Both the position numbers and the translations under genes were made by a program. Below, one piece after another: positions 42,706 to 51,598 of a DNA stretch of 64,000 nt (its first letter is position 1; every line of letters starts with the position of its first letter). The notes under the pieces are model-generated. The model searched no databases, was not told where the DNA came from, and was given only the letters and a program-made list of their open reading frames with translations. This DNA comes from Pseudomonas sp. A-RE-19 (GTDB taxonomy: Bacteria > Pseudomonadota > Gammaproteobacteria > Pseudomonadales > Pseudomonadaceae). The stretch covers positions 50,323 to 114,322 of the forward strand of contig NZ_JAHBDQ010000016.1 in assembly GCF_019956555.1 (NCBI RefSeq). Direction: 5' to 3'.

Positions 42706-42892
42706 ATCTCAGCAGTGACTATCATCCGAAGGACTGCTTTTGGAACTGTCCCATCATGCTGCATGCTTTCCTGCTGGCCAATGCAGAGATTTTGCCGCAG
42801 GCCAGACAGGGGAGCTACTTGTTCAACAGAGTCGGCCAAAAACAGCAGCTGCCTCTGCATGGGGCATCGAGGCAGCTGTCTGTACTTACGAC

Positions 42893-44089
42893 CTAAGCCT
42901 GGTACAGGTTGGAGATTTTGACGTCCGGATCTACCTCAGCCTCGTAGTCAACCCCTTCGATCCCGAAACCGAAGAGACGCAGGAACTCCGCTTTGTAACC
43001 GACGAAGTCAGTTAGTTCATAGAGGTTATCGTTGCTGACCTGATCCCAGAGTTGCTTGACGCGGTCCTGCACTTCGGGAGCCAGCTCCTTGTAGTCCGCG
43101 CGCAGGCGACCCTCTTCATCCATCACTGGAGAATGGCCGTACAAGCTGTCTTTGTAGAGCGCATAGACCTGCTCGATACACCCCTCGTGCGTGCCCTGCG
43201 CTTTCATCACTTTAAACAACAGTGACAGATACAGCGGCATGATCGGGATAGCTGAACTTGCCTGGGTAACCACCGCTTTCAATACCGAGACCCGCGCATC
43301 GCCCCCCAGAACAGCCAACCGTTCACGGATACCAAGGACTTTCTGATCCAGGTCCTTCTTGGCCGCACCAATGGAGCCATTCCAATAGATGTCATGAGTC
43401 AGCTTTTCGCCCAGGTAAGTGAACGCGGTCGTTTTCGCCCCATCAGCCAAAACACCCGCTTCGTGCAGGGCATTGATCCACATCTGCCAGTCTTCGCCGC
43501 CCATCACGGCCACCGTGCCATCGATTTCGCTTTGGGTCGCCGGTTGTAGCGTGGTGTCCTTGACCACTTCCTTATCAGTATCCAGGCCCCGCAAGGTCAC
43601 GGCCTTGTCGAGCGGCTTGAGGGTAGAACTGAATACTTCACCCGTCTTGGGGTGTGTCCGGCGCGGTGCGGCAAGACTGTAAACAACCAGGTCGACCTTC
43701 CCGAAGTCGCGCTTGATAACGTCGATGGTCTTCTGTTTGATCTCATCGGAAAAAGCATCGCCGTTGATGCTCTTGGCGTAGAGGCCGTCGGACTCGGCAA
43801 ACGTGTGAAAGGCCGCTGTGTTGTACCAGCCGGCGGTGCCGAGCTTGCCCTCATCGCCTTCACGTTCGAAAAACACACCGAGAGTGCTGGCGCCATAACC
43901 AAAAGCTGCCGTTATCCGCGCAGCAAGTCCGTATCCGGTCGATGCACCGATCACGAGTACGTTCTTTGGCCCTCCGGTGATCAATCCTTTCGAAGTAACG
44001 TAATCGACCTGATTCTTGACGTTGGCTTCGCAGCCAGTGGGGTGGGTAGTCACACAGACAAAGCCGCGAACGCGCGGTTTAACGATCAT
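42893..44089 (-). CDS. fabV: Enoyl-[acyl-carrier-protein] reductase FabV
   Basis: A 398-residue FabV of the usual length. The NADH-binding G-A-S-T-G-Y-G is near 48-54, and the Tyr-x8-Lys active site is Y235 to K244 in [13 protein letters not shown]. It carries out the last reduction of each fatty-acid elongation cycle and, unlike FabI, is insensitive to triclosan. The gene is alone, with repeat and GNAT debris upstream. Pseudomonas strains often carry both FabI and FabV; FabI is not in this window. Confidence 0.96.
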   Translation of the reverse strand: MIVKPRVRGFVCVTTHPTGCEANVKNQVDYVTSKGLITGGPKNVLVIGASTGYGLAARITAAFGYGASTLGVFFEREGDEGKLGTAGWYNTAAFHTFAESDGLYAKSINGDAFSDEIKQKTIDVIKRDFGKVDLVVYSLAAPRRTHPKTGEVFSSTLKPLDKAVTLRGLDTDKEVVKDTTLQPATQSEIDGTVAVMGGEDWQMWINALHEAGVLADGAKTTAFTYLGEKLTHDIYWNGSIGAAKKDLDQKVLGIRERLAVLGGDARVSVLKAVVTQASSAIPIMPLYLSLLFKVMKAQGTHEGCIEQVYALYKDSLYGHSPVMDEEGRLRADYKELAPEVQDRVKQLWDQVSNDNLYELTDFVGYKAEFLRLFGFGIEGVDYEAEVDPDVKISNLYQA

Positions 44090-44160
44090 AAAGATCTCCC
44101 TCTTCCAGGATGAGAGCCAACCTTGGCTACAAAGTTATAGACGCCTGGAAAACTGGAGCG

Positions 44161-44322
44161 TCACGATTGGTGCCTCGCCAAGCAATGCCTGAACAAACGG
44201 ATCAGGTTTGCTCCTAAGCCTTTTCTGCGAAGTGAAGGATGCACCGCAACCGAGTACAACCATCCACGATGGCCGACGTACCCTGCCAGAACGGTACCAA
44301 CAACTTCTTTTTTCGGGTGAAT
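44161..44322 (-). pseudogene. GNAT acetyltransferase, C-terminal fragment
   Basis: Reads E-V-V-G-T-V-L-A-G-Y-V-G-H-R-G-W-L-Y-S-V, then H-P-S-L-R-R-K-G-L-G-A-N-L-I, which is motif A with the acetyl-CoA loop of a GNAT enzyme. The N-terminal half is absent and is replaced by the dispersed repeat at 44331-44421. The C-terminus also stops early. Confidence 0.75.
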
Positions 44323-44330
44323 TCTGAGTC

Positions 44331-44421
44331 CGGAAGCCTTTGCATAAAGTAAAGAATTCAATCTCAGACGCGCACTTTTCTGCAGAGCAAACCATGGCCG
44401 ACTTTTTCAACAGAATCGGCC
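44331..44421 (+). repeat. Dispersed repeat, forward copy
   Basis: Shares GAGTCCGGAAGCCT, TCTCAGACGCG, CACTTTTCTG and CAAACCATGGCCGACTTTTT with 32366-32467. Core at 44398-44421. It cuts into the N-terminal side of the GNAT fragment. Confidence 0.75.
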
Positions 44422-44465
44422 GTTAGTAGCCAGCCCTGAGGTCGACTATGGATTCGTGCAGCGAA

Positions 44466-45167
44466 CTAAACCACCGCTCCGAACAACGATCCCACCAGCG
44501 CTGTAATGCCCATGGCCAACACCCCCCAAAGCGTCACGCGCCAGGCGCCGATCATGACCTTGGCACCACCGGCCTTGGCCGCGACAGCCCCCAGGCTGCC
44601 GAGAAATACCAGTGACATGCCGCAAATCCATGGCACAGCGCTCTGCGTGGGTGCGATGAAAACCACTGCCAGCGGCAAGGCTGCGCCGACCACGAAACTG
44701 GCGGCCGAGGCGAGGGCCGCTTGCAAGGGTTTGGCCGTGAGTGCTTCGCTGATGCCCAGTTCGTCTCGGGCGTGGGAGCCCAGCGCGTCATGTTTCATCA
44801 ATTGGTCGGCCACCTGATGGGCCAGTTCGGGTGATACACCGCGATGCATGTAAATGTTGGCCAGCTCGATGCGTTCGGCTTTCGGGTCGCTGGCCAGTTC
44901 GGCCCGTTCCCGGGACAGGTCCGCCCGTTCGGTATCCGCTTGAGAGTGCACGGAGACGTATTCACCCGCCGCCATGGACATGGCTCCCGCCACCAGACCG
45001 GCCATCCCGGTGACCAGCAAGGTGGTGTGGCTGGCGTTGGCGGCCGCGACGCCGATCAACAGGCTCGCGGTGGAGACGATGCCGTCGTTGGCCCCCAGGA
45101 CGGCGGCGCGAAGCCAGCCGATACGATCACTTCGGTGGTACTCGGTGTGCCGGTGCATGAATTTCAT
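44466..45167 (-). CDS. VIT1/CCC1-family membrane transporter
   Basis: A 233-residue VIT-family protein. It begins with R-S-D-R-I-G-W-L-R-A-A-V-L-G-A-N-D-G-I-V-S-T-A-S, the family's first helix, then A-G-A-M-S-M-A-A-G-E-Y-V-S-V, a charged cytoplasmic loop at about 85-145 with many Glu and His that would hold metal, and three C-terminal helices. Relatives move Fe(II) or Mn(II) by proton antiport. It lies 70 bases upstream-side of ApbE but is probably a separate unit. Confidence 0.92.
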   Translation of the reverse strand: MKFMHRHTEYHRSDRIGWLRAAVLGANDGIVSTASLLIGVAAANASHTTLLVTGMAGLVAGAMSMAAGEYVSVHSQADTERADLSRERAELASDPKAERIELANIYMHRGVSPELAHQVADQLMKHDALGSHARDELGISEALTAKPLQAALASAASFVVGAALPLAVVFIAPTQSAVPWICGMSLVFLGSLGAVAAKAGGAKVMIGAWRVTLWGVLAMGITALVGSLFGAVV

Positions 45168-45236
45168 TGTTTAACAGGACTCCCTGTCATCAGGCGGTTC
45201 AAGTCGGACGGGATTCGAGTGGCCCGGCAATTGGCT

Positions 45237-46202
45237 TCAGCGCGTTTCAATCTGCGCCTGCAACTGGCCGCCGACAATGGATATTTCTTTGAACTGTTCA
45301 CCGTCGCGCAGCACGAACAACGCGTCCATCCCGCGTTCTTGTGCCAGGCGTGGGCCTTCGGTTTCGCCCAGCACCATCAGCGCCGTGGCCCAGGCGTCGG
45401 CGAGCATGCAGGAGGCCGCCACCACCGTGACGGCCGCGAGCGAGTTGCACAGGGGGGCGCCGGTGGCCGGGTTCATGGTGTGGGCATAGGACTGCCCCCT
45501 CACATCGACCCAGTGTCGGTAGTCCCCGGACGTGGCGATGGCGGCGTTGCTGAGTTCCATCACCCCCATGACTTCACGCACGCCCCGGCAGGGTTTTTCA
45601 ATGGCCACGACCCAGGGTTGAGCGTCAGGTTTGACGCCACGGGCGCGCATCTCGCCGTCGATGCCGACCAGGTAGCGACAGATGCCAAAACCCTCCAGGC
45701 AGCGGGCCAGTTCATCGACACCAAAACCCTTGGCGATACCGTTCAGGTTGAGGTTCAGCGGCGCGCGTTTACGCACCTGATGATGTTGCGGGTCAACCAC
45801 CAGCGCCGCGCTGGCGGACAGGCGCGCTCGCGGCGGCATCGTGTCGAGCACCTGCTCGGTGACGGTCTGTTCGCCGGAACCGAACCCCCAGGCGTCCACC
45901 AGATCACCGACGGCGATGTCGAAGGCGCCACTGGATTGCTGACTGATACGCAGCGCGGCAGACAGCACCATGGCCAGCTCCTTGGGCACTGACACCCATT
46001 CCTGCTCGGGGGCGGCGTTGAGGCGGTTGAGGTCGGAGCCGGGTTTCCAGGTGGACATTTGCTGGTCCACCCGGGCCACGGCGCGCGCCAGTCCGTGGCT
46101 GATTTTGTCGGTATCGGCCCCGGTTTCGGCATAGAACAGGGCGGTGTAACGGGTGCCCATGGTTTCGCCATTCAGGCTGTAGCGTTGCAAGTCAGTAGAC
46201 AT
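45237..46202 (-). CDS. apbE: FAD:protein FMN transferase
   Basis: A 321-residue ApbE. G-E-T-M-G-T-R-Y-T lies at the N-terminus, L-N-L-N-G-I-A-K-G-F-G-V-D near residue 155, and G-Q-S-Y-A-H-T-M-N-P-A-T-G-A-P-L in the C-terminal half with the metal-binding residues. ApbE cuts FAD and attaches FMN to a Ser or Thr in periplasmic redox proteins. No clear signal peptide is visible, which is unusual for the lipoprotein forms. The ATG at 46202 overlaps the end of the PepSY-flavoreductase gene by 11 bases. The DUF2271 protein of this cluster has the motif ApbE recognises. Confidence 0.95.
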   Translation of the reverse strand: MSTDLQRYSLNGETMGTRYTALFYAETGADTDKISHGLARAVARVDQQMSTWKPGSDLNRLNAAPEQEWVSVPKELAMVLSAALRISQQSSGAFDIAVGDLVDAWGFGSGEQTVTEQVLDTMPPRARLSASAALVVDPQHHQVRKRAPLNLNLNGIAKGFGVDELARCLEGFGICRYLVGIDGEMRARGVKPDAQPWVVAIEKPCRGVREVMGVMELSNAAIATSGDYRHWVDVRGQSYAHTMNPATGAPLCNSLAAVTVVAASCMLADAWATALMVLGETEGPRLAQERGMDALFVLRDGEQFKEISIVGGQLQAQIETR

Positions 46203-48372
46203 CTTCACGGTAGCGTCCTTGTGCCTTGAGGGTCAGCACACTCAGGTTGAGCGGCGCCAACACTTCATCCAGGGCCTGCATCACGCCCTTGGCCATCTCG
46301 CGACCGCCGCACACCAACACCTGGGCGCCTTTTTCAATCAGCCGGCGCAACACCAGAGCGTCGCTGATCAACCGGTCTTGCACGTAGCTGCCGTCCATCA
46401 CCTGGGAGAAGGCGGCGCGCAATGCCGTCAGGCGTCGGTCCGCCAAGTAATGGTTAAGCTCCGATTCGTAGAGAAAATCCGAGGCCGGGTTGCGCCCGCC
46501 CCAATACAAATGCATGGGGTGTCGGGCCTTGTTGTTGCGGATAAAACCGGCCAAGGGACCTATGCCGGTACCGGCGCCGATCAGGATCACCGGGTGGGTG
46601 CCCGACGCCGGACGAAATTGCGGGTTGGGCTGGATAAAGGCTTCGATCGGCGCGCCGATGTTCAGGCCATGAAGGAATTGCGAGCACACGCCGCCTTCAT
46701 GTTTACGCACGCAGATCTCCAGCACGCCGTCTTCTGAGCTACTGGCCAGCGAGTAAAAACGCGGGACCGGGCTATTCGGAGGGAAAATCCCGACCAGGTC
46801 ACCGGCCAGAAAGCCCGGTAGCTCACCGGGTGCTTTGAAGCGCAGTACGTGGGTCGGCGCATTCACCTGTTCGCCGTAGGCAATGCGCTCCATCAATACC
46901 AGTTGATGGGTAGGCGGCTGTTCCGGGGTGTGAGCCAGCATCAGGTCATGCCCCAACACTTCGCCCAGTGCATGGCCCCAGCGAGCAAATTCCTGTGAGG
47001 ACTGGCGGTTGACGGTTTCCAGCCCCAGCAATGGCGAGCCACCGGCCTGTAACATCGCGTCCTGCACCTGATGGGCGTACCGACAGAACTGTGGAAACTG
47101 CCGGTCACCCAGGCCCAGTACGGCAAACGGCAGGCCGGGTTTGAGGCCGGTTTGGGTCAGCCGTGACAGAAACTGCGAAGCCGAGGCGGGTGCATCGCCG
47201 TCGCCATGGGTCGCGGTGAGGATGAACACGCGTTGGGCATTGCCGTAGTCGTTAGCGTATTGATTCATCGCCGCGCTATGTACTCGGTGTCCAGCCTGGT
47301 GCAAGGCGTCGTGCAAGGTGTTGGCAAAGCCCCAGGTGCTGTTGTTTTCACTGCCCACCAGAATCACGCTGTCGGCGGATTGCGCGGCGCAGTTGTCGCG
47401 GATGTTCGGAGCGGCCTTGCGGCGGCGCCACCACAGCAGGATGCCGGTCACGCTCATCAACGGCACGCAGAGGGCGCAGAGCCCCAGCGGCAGGCCTAGC
47501 CACCAGAGGCCTTCACCGGTGTGCAACTGATAAATCAATTCGTAGGCGTTGTGCATCGAGTCGTGGGCTTGATAAGACAGCAAGGCGCCGCTGGCCTGGT
47601 CCACGTAGCCATCACCTTGGGCCGTGCGCAGGGAAAACACGTCCTGCGGGTTATTGGGACTCGGGTAGACCAGCTCGCGCAGGTCATTCAGGTCGGTGGC
47701 CTGCAAGGCTTGCAGGTTCGCCACCGGCAAGGCCGGGCCGGCGCTGAGGTGGGCGGGGAAGGTGGGCTCACTCTGACTGCCATCGGCGATAAAACCGAAG
47801 GTTGTGGCACTCATATAGAGCCCGCTCAGCGCCGACAGCAGCAGCCCAAGCAATGCCAGGCGCCCGACTTCAGCATGCCAGCGCTGGCTGAAGGTGCCTC
47901 GCAGTGGCCGCAACAGGTTGCGCCAGCCGCCCAGCCGCCGGGCCAGCAACAGCGCGCCGGACACCGACAGCATCAGCATGAACAGCGCGCCGACTCCCGA
48001 CACCCCGTGGCCCGGTGTGCCAAGGAACAGCGAGCGGTGCAGGTCTTTCATCCAGCGTGAGAAGGCGGATGGCTCGTAAGGCGCGAGGCCTTGACCGGTC
48101 AGTGGGTCGACTTTTTCGGCCCCGGCCTGACCGTCCTGGCTGTAGTAGACAATGACCGTCCCGGACGCTGTGCGCTGGATCTGCTCCACGCCCGGGAAGT
48201 GGCTGGCGACGCGCCCGGCCAATTGACCGACGTTGACTTGCCCGGCAGCGGTGGACGTGTTGTGCAGGCGTTCCAGGGCCGGGTCGACAGACAACATCGC
48301 GCCGCTGATGGCCAACAGCATGACCAGCAGGGCGGCGATCAGGCCGGGCAGGGAATGGAACTGGCGAAGCAT
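46192..48372 (-). CDS. PepSY membrane protein fused to flavodoxin and FNR-type reductase domains
   Basis: A 726-residue fusion. The N-terminal 330 residues are a PepSY-type membrane module (helices near 8-28, 128-148, 170-190 and 300-325) with H-x-G/H-S-L type haem-like histidines (L-H-R-S-L-F-L-G). Then comes a flavodoxin domain (V-I-L-V-G-S-E-N-N-S-T-W-G near 338, A-T-H-G-D-G near 383). An NADPH-binding reductase completes it (R-F-Y-S-L-A-S-S near 540, G-A-G-T-G-I-G-P near 600, L-V-C-G-G-R-E near 695). It resembles a sulfite-reductase-type flavoprotein anchored in the membrane, moving electrons from NAD(P)H outward. It is in one operon with ApbE and the DUF2271 protein. Confidence 0.9.
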   Translation of the reverse strand: MLRQFHSLPGLIAALLVMLLAISGAMLSVDPALERLHNTSTAAGQVNVGQLAGRVASHFPGVEQIQRTASGTVIVYYSQDGQAGAEKVDPLTGQGLAPYEPSAFSRWMKDLHRSLFLGTPGHGVSGVGALFMLMLSVSGALLLARRLGGWRNLLRPLRGTFSQRWHAEVGRLALLGLLLSALSGLYMSATTFGFIADGSQSEPTFPAHLSAGPALPVANLQALQATDLNDLRELVYPSPNNPQDVFSLRTAQGDGYVDQASGALLSYQAHDSMHNAYELIYQLHTGEGLWWLGLPLGLCALCVPLMSVTGILLWWRRRKAAPNIRDNCAAQSADSVILVGSENNSTWGFANTLHDALHQAGHRVHSAAMNQYANDYGNAQRVFILTATHGDGDAPASASQFLSRLTQTGLKPGLPFAVLGLGDRQFPQFCRYAHQVQDAMLQAGGSPLLGLETVNRQSSQEFARWGHALGEVLGHDLMLAHTPEQPPTHQLVLMERIAYGEQVNAPTHVLRFKAPGELPGFLAGDLVGIFPPNSPVPRFYSLASSSEDGVLEICVRKHEGGVCSQFLHGLNIGAPIEAFIQPNPQFRPASGTHPVILIGAGTGIGPLAGFIRNNKARHPMHLYWGGRNPASDFLYESELNHYLADRRLTALRAAFSQVMDGSYVQDRLISDALVLRRLIEKGAQVLVCGGREMAKGVMQALDEVLAPLNLSVLTLKAQGRYREDVY

Positions 48373-48397
48373 GTTCAGCCTCCAGAAATGGCAGGTG

Positions 48398-48868
48398 CTA
48401 CAGATCGTAAGTGAAGGATTCGACGTAAGTACTGCCGGTCGCCGGCTTGCCTGCGCCCTTGGACGTCAGGGGCACGCTGACATCGGCGCGGGCGTCACGT
48501 TTGTCCTCGACGGCGCTGTCGATGCGGATTTGATACCCGGCATCGATCAGGGTGTCTGCCAGTTCGACGCTGACTTTGAGCGTGCGCCCACTGCCGACAC
48601 TGGCGCCGCTGACCCCGTCAAACTCGCTCGGGTTCATCCCGCTTCCACGGGCCCAGTCGGCCAGATGCTTGTAATACTTGGCCTTCTTGCCGGCCACCCA
48701 GAGGGTTTTCTGATATTGGCCAGTGGCGTCGGTGACGTAGATCGCCAGATACGCATCATTTCCACTGTAATCCTTGAGCTGTGTGGTCAAGGTCACTTCA
48801 CGGGCCTGGGCCAACCCCGGCAGGGCAATGGCGCCGGCGAGGCAGGTTGCAGCGATGATCTTTTTCAT
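48398..48868 (-). CDS. Periplasmic DUF2271 protein, predicted FMN-carrying
   Basis: A 156-residue protein with a Sec signal (M-K-K-I-I-A-A-T-C-L-A-G ... L-A-Q-A at 20-22). The mature part has the DUF2271 pattern W-V-A-G-K-K-A-K-Y-Y-K-H-L-A-D-W. D-G-V-S-G-A-S at residues 84-90 (48599-48619) matches the motif at which ApbE attaches FMN, with S90 as the likely acceptor. It lies directly upstream of the PepSY-flavoreductase and ApbE genes on the same strand, so it is the probable flavinylated electron carrier of the set. Start chosen at the signal peptide. Confidence 0.88.
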   Translation of the reverse strand: MKKIIAATCLAGAIALPGLAQAREVTLTTQLKDYSGNDAYLAIYVTDATGQYQKTLWVAGKKAKYYKHLADWARGSGMNPSEFDGVSGASVGSGRTLKVSVELADTLIDAGYQIRIDSAVEDKRDARADVSVPLTSKGAGKPATGSTYVESFTYDL

Positions 48869-48954
48869 GGCGTTGTCCTTTTGATCGTTAGGTCGAGAGC
48901 CTGGACCTGCTTGCTGACAGCAACCTGAAGCGCAGGGAAAAATCTTCGACAGGC

Positions 48955-49278
48955 TCATTCGGTGTGCGGGTTGCCGAGGTAATCCCTGGCATCGCCGTCG
49001 TCCCGGAAATGGATCTCGAGTGTGTGCAGGTGCAGCGATGCCGGTGAGTAACTGGCTTCGATGGTGTTGCCTTTGCGGTCCAATCCCTTGAGCTTGTAAC
49101 AACCGTCGTCGACCTTGATGCGCTGCACGCTCCAGCCGTATTGCTGCTCCACCTGCTGACGCAAGGTTTCGCGTGGTTGCCAGTCGCTCACCGGGTCGCT
49201 GCAGTCTTCATCGGCCAAGGCGTAACCGTTGAGCAGAAAGCTCAATAACGCAGTACTGGCAATAAAAGCGGATTTCAT
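48955..49278 (-). CDS. Small periplasmic PepSY-domain protein
   Basis: A 107-residue protein with a signal peptide (A-F-I-A-S-T-A-L-L-S-F-L-L-N-G-Y-A-L-A) and one PepSY domain (L-R-Q-Q-V-E-Q-Q-Y-G-W-S-V, then G-C-Y-K-L-K-G-L-D-R-K-G-N). Two cysteines (in D-C-S-D and G-C-Y) could form a disulfide. AGGAG lies seven bases before the ATG. It is first in the leftward operon PepSY - DUF2271 - PepSY-flavoreductase - ApbE and faces the two-component system. Its role, binding the membrane partner or inhibiting a protease, is not known. Confidence 0.87.
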   Translation of the reverse strand: MKSAFIASTALLSFLLNGYALADEDCSDPVSDWQPRETLRQQVEQQYGWSVQRIKVDDGCYKLKGLDRKGNTIEASYSPASLHLHTLEIHFRDDGDARDYLGNPHTE

Positions 49279-49337
49279 GATCTGTCTCCTGCCGGGGCGG
49301 CGTCTGTGGCATACCCTAAGGTGCATTCCTGACAACC

Positions 49338-49364
49338 ACCTGAATCTTCAGATTCACGTCAGGT
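49338..49364. promoter_or_regulatory. Candidate operator between PepSY operon and response regulator
   Basis: A dyad TGAATC-TTCA-GATTCA (49341-49356) nested in an outer pair ACCTGA / TCAGGT, in the 131-base divergent region between the small PepSY gene and the response regulator gene. It could bind the response regulator; no test is possible here. Confidence 0.4.
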
Positions 49365-49409
49365 AAGGCGATTAAGGTGCTGCACGACAATCATCCCAGG
49401 AGGTACCAG

Positions 49410-50069
49410 ATGCGGGTTTTATTGGTCGAGGATGCACCCGGGTTGGGGGAGGCGGTGCGCGAGCAGATCGCCGATGACGGCCACGCAGTCGATTGGGTGC
49501 AGCGCCTGGACCATGCGCGTAACAGCGTGCGCACCACCCCTTACGACTTGATCTTGCTTGATTTGATGCTGCCGGACGGTCGCGGGCTGGATTTTTTGCG
49601 TCAGCAGCGTTCCGCAGGGGACGCGACGCCGGTGATCATCCTGACCGCCCAGGATCAGATATCCGATCGCATCGCCGGCCTCAACGCCGGGGCCGACGAC
49701 TATCTGGTCAAACCGTTCGACCTGTTTGAGCTCTCGGCCCGCGTGGCTGCGGTGGCCCGCCGTTACAGCGGCAACCCTAACCCGCAGATCAGGCTCGGCC
49801 AATTGCAGGTCGACATGAGCGCCCGTACGGTGATGCGGGCCGGCGCGACGGTGGATCTTACGGCGCGGGAGTGGGCGCTGTTCGAGGCATTTGTCCAGCG
49901 CCCCAGCGCGCTGCTGTCCAAGGCGCAGCTCGAAGAGCGGTTGTACGCCTTCGGCGCCGAAATCGAGAGCAACACGATCGAGGTCTATATCAGCCGGCTG
50001 CGTAAGAAGCTCGGGCGCGACCTGATTGAAACCGTGCGCGGCATGGGTTATCGGTTGGTGTCCGCATGA
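49410..50069 (+). CDS. OmpR/QseB-type response regulator
   Basis: A 219-residue response regulator. The receiver has the acidic pair in L-V-E-D, the phospho-acceptor D51 in L-I-L-L-D-L-M-L, and the conserved Lys in Y-L-V-K-P-F-D near 103. The OmpR winged helix begins near 125 and ends with Y-I-S-R-L-R-K-K-L-G and G-M-G-Y-R-L-V. AGGAGG stands before the ATG at 49410. The stop overlaps the sensor gene start (ATGA). Divergent from the PepSY/flavin operon, which is its likely target. Confidence 0.95.
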   Translation: MRVLLVEDAPGLGEAVREQIADDGHAVDWVQRLDHARNSVRTTPYDLILLDLMLPDGRGLDFLRQQRSAGDATPVIILTAQDQISDRIAGLNAGADDYLVKPFDLFELSARVAAVARRYSGNPNPQIRLGQLQVDMSARTVMRAGATVDLTAREWALFEAFVQRPSALLSKAQLEERLYAFGAEIESNTIEVYISRLRKKLGRDLIETVRGMGYRLVSA

Positions 50070-51409
50070 AGACATCGTCAAGCCTGCAAAAACGTCTCGG
50101 CCTGGGGTTGACCCTGGGCATGACCTTGCTTTGGCTGGGGGCGACCGTCGGCGCCTGGCTGGTGGTGCAACATGAATTGAACGAGGCGTTCGACAGCGCG
50201 CTGGAAGAGACCGCGCAACGCATCCTGCCCCTGGCCGTTCTGGAAATCAGCAATCGTGAGGAGCCTGGTGATGCACAGCACGTGGCCACCCTGAAAATGC
50301 ACAAGGAATACCTGACGTATCTGGTGCGCGATGCCAGCGGCAAGATCCTGATGCAGTCCCACGACGCCAACCCGAAGATCTTCAACAAACAGCCGGCTGA
50401 AGGTTTCTCCACCACTGAAAAATACCGACTGTATGGCGCCAGTGCGCTGCGCGAAACGCTGTTCATCGAGATCGCCGAACCCCTTGGCCATCGCCGGGAA
50501 GCCGCGCGGGAAGCCTTGTTTGCCTTGTTGTTGCCCTTATTGGCGCTGATCCCCATCAGCCTGTTGGGCACCTGGTTATTCGTGCGCATCAGCCTGCGCA
50601 GCGTGTTGGCCTATCGTCGTGCCGTGGAGGCTCGTGGGGTGGGTGATCTGTCGCCGATCAAGGTGTCGCGCCTGCCGGCAGAAATCGATCCGTTGGCTGA
50701 TGCGGTCAACCATCTGCTGGAGCGCTTGCGCAAGGCTTTGGAGGCCGAGCGCAGCTTCACCGCCAATAGCGCCCATGAGCTGCGCACGCCACTGGCCGCG
50801 ACCCTGGCGCAGGTCCAGCGGCTGCGCCACGAAGCGCCCGAAGGCCCATTGCGGCTGCGTGCGGCAAAGATCGAAAACTCGTTGCGCGAGTTGGCGCGGC
50901 TCTCGGAAAAACTCATGCAACTGGCCAAGGCCGAGGGCGGTGGGCTGTTGTCCGAAACGCCCCAGGACCTCATTCCGTTGTTGGCCCATGTGGTTGATGA
51001 GTGGAACCACAGCAGCGCTCGCCACATCGAGCTGCAGCTGCCAACCCAGGCCAGCGTGTACTCGGCGATAGATCCGGATGCTTTCGGTATTCTGTTGCGC
51101 AACCTGATCGAGAATGCGCTGAAGTACGGCGCGACGGATCAACCGATCGAAGTCAGCCTCACCGACCAGGCGCTGCTGCGGGTGGTCAATGGCGGCCCCG
51201 CGGTGCCGGAGCCCGTGTTGCAGCACCTGACCGAACGTTTTGTGCGCGGTCACAGTGAAGTCAGCGGGTCAGGGTTGGGGTTGGCGATTGCCAAAACCAT
51301 TGTGCAGGGGGTCAACGGGCGAATGACGTTGGTATCGCCGGCAACCGGCCGACGGGAGGGATTCGAAGTCCGCGTCTGGTTGCCGCTTGCGTCGACTATT
51401 GAAGGCTGA
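50066..51409 (+). CDS. Sensor histidine kinase (QseC/PmrB-like)
   Basis: A 447-residue sensor. Membrane helices at about 12-33 and 150-172 enclose a periplasmic domain of about 115 residues rich in acidic residues. A HAMP segment follows, then the H-box A-H-E-L-R-T-P-L-A-A-T-L (phospho-accepting H237), N-box N-L-I-E-N-A-L-K-Y, and the G-S-G-L-G-L-A-I-A-K ATP lid. It phosphorylates the response regulator encoded just upstream. Acidic periplasmic domains of this type often sense metal ions or cationic compounds; the signal here is unknown. Confidence 0.95.
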   Translation: MKTSSSLQKRLGLGLTLGMTLLWLGATVGAWLVVQHELNEAFDSALEETAQRILPLAVLEISNREEPGDAQHVATLKMHKEYLTYLVRDASGKILMQSHDANPKIFNKQPAEGFSTTEKYRLYGASALRETLFIEIAEPLGHRREAAREALFALLLPLLALIPISLLGTWLFVRISLRSVLAYRRAVEARGVGDLSPIKVSRLPAEIDPLADAVNHLLERLRKALEAERSFTANSAHELRTPLAATLAQVQRLRHEAPEGPLRLRAAKIENSLRELARLSEKLMQLAKAEGGGLLSETPQDLIPLLAHVVDEWNHSSARHIELQLPTQASVYSAIDPDAFGILLRNLIENALKYGATDQPIEVSLTDQALLRVVNGGPAVPEPVLQHLTERFVRGHSEVSGSGLGLAIAKTIVQGVNGRMTLVSPATGRREGFEVRVWLPLASTIEG

Positions 51410-51598
51410 AGGCAACGCTTTGCATGCGTTTTCACATCCACGCGAGGCGCTCGCCAAGGCAATAATCGAAGTGATGGCGGAGCCTCTTCACGGTGGGTCG
51501 GGCAGCGGTACCCAAGTGCACCTGCTGCCCTTCGAAATCGTGACGATTGAAAGTCTCTGAAATAACGAATGGTCAGGGATCAACGATCCCCGCCATTG

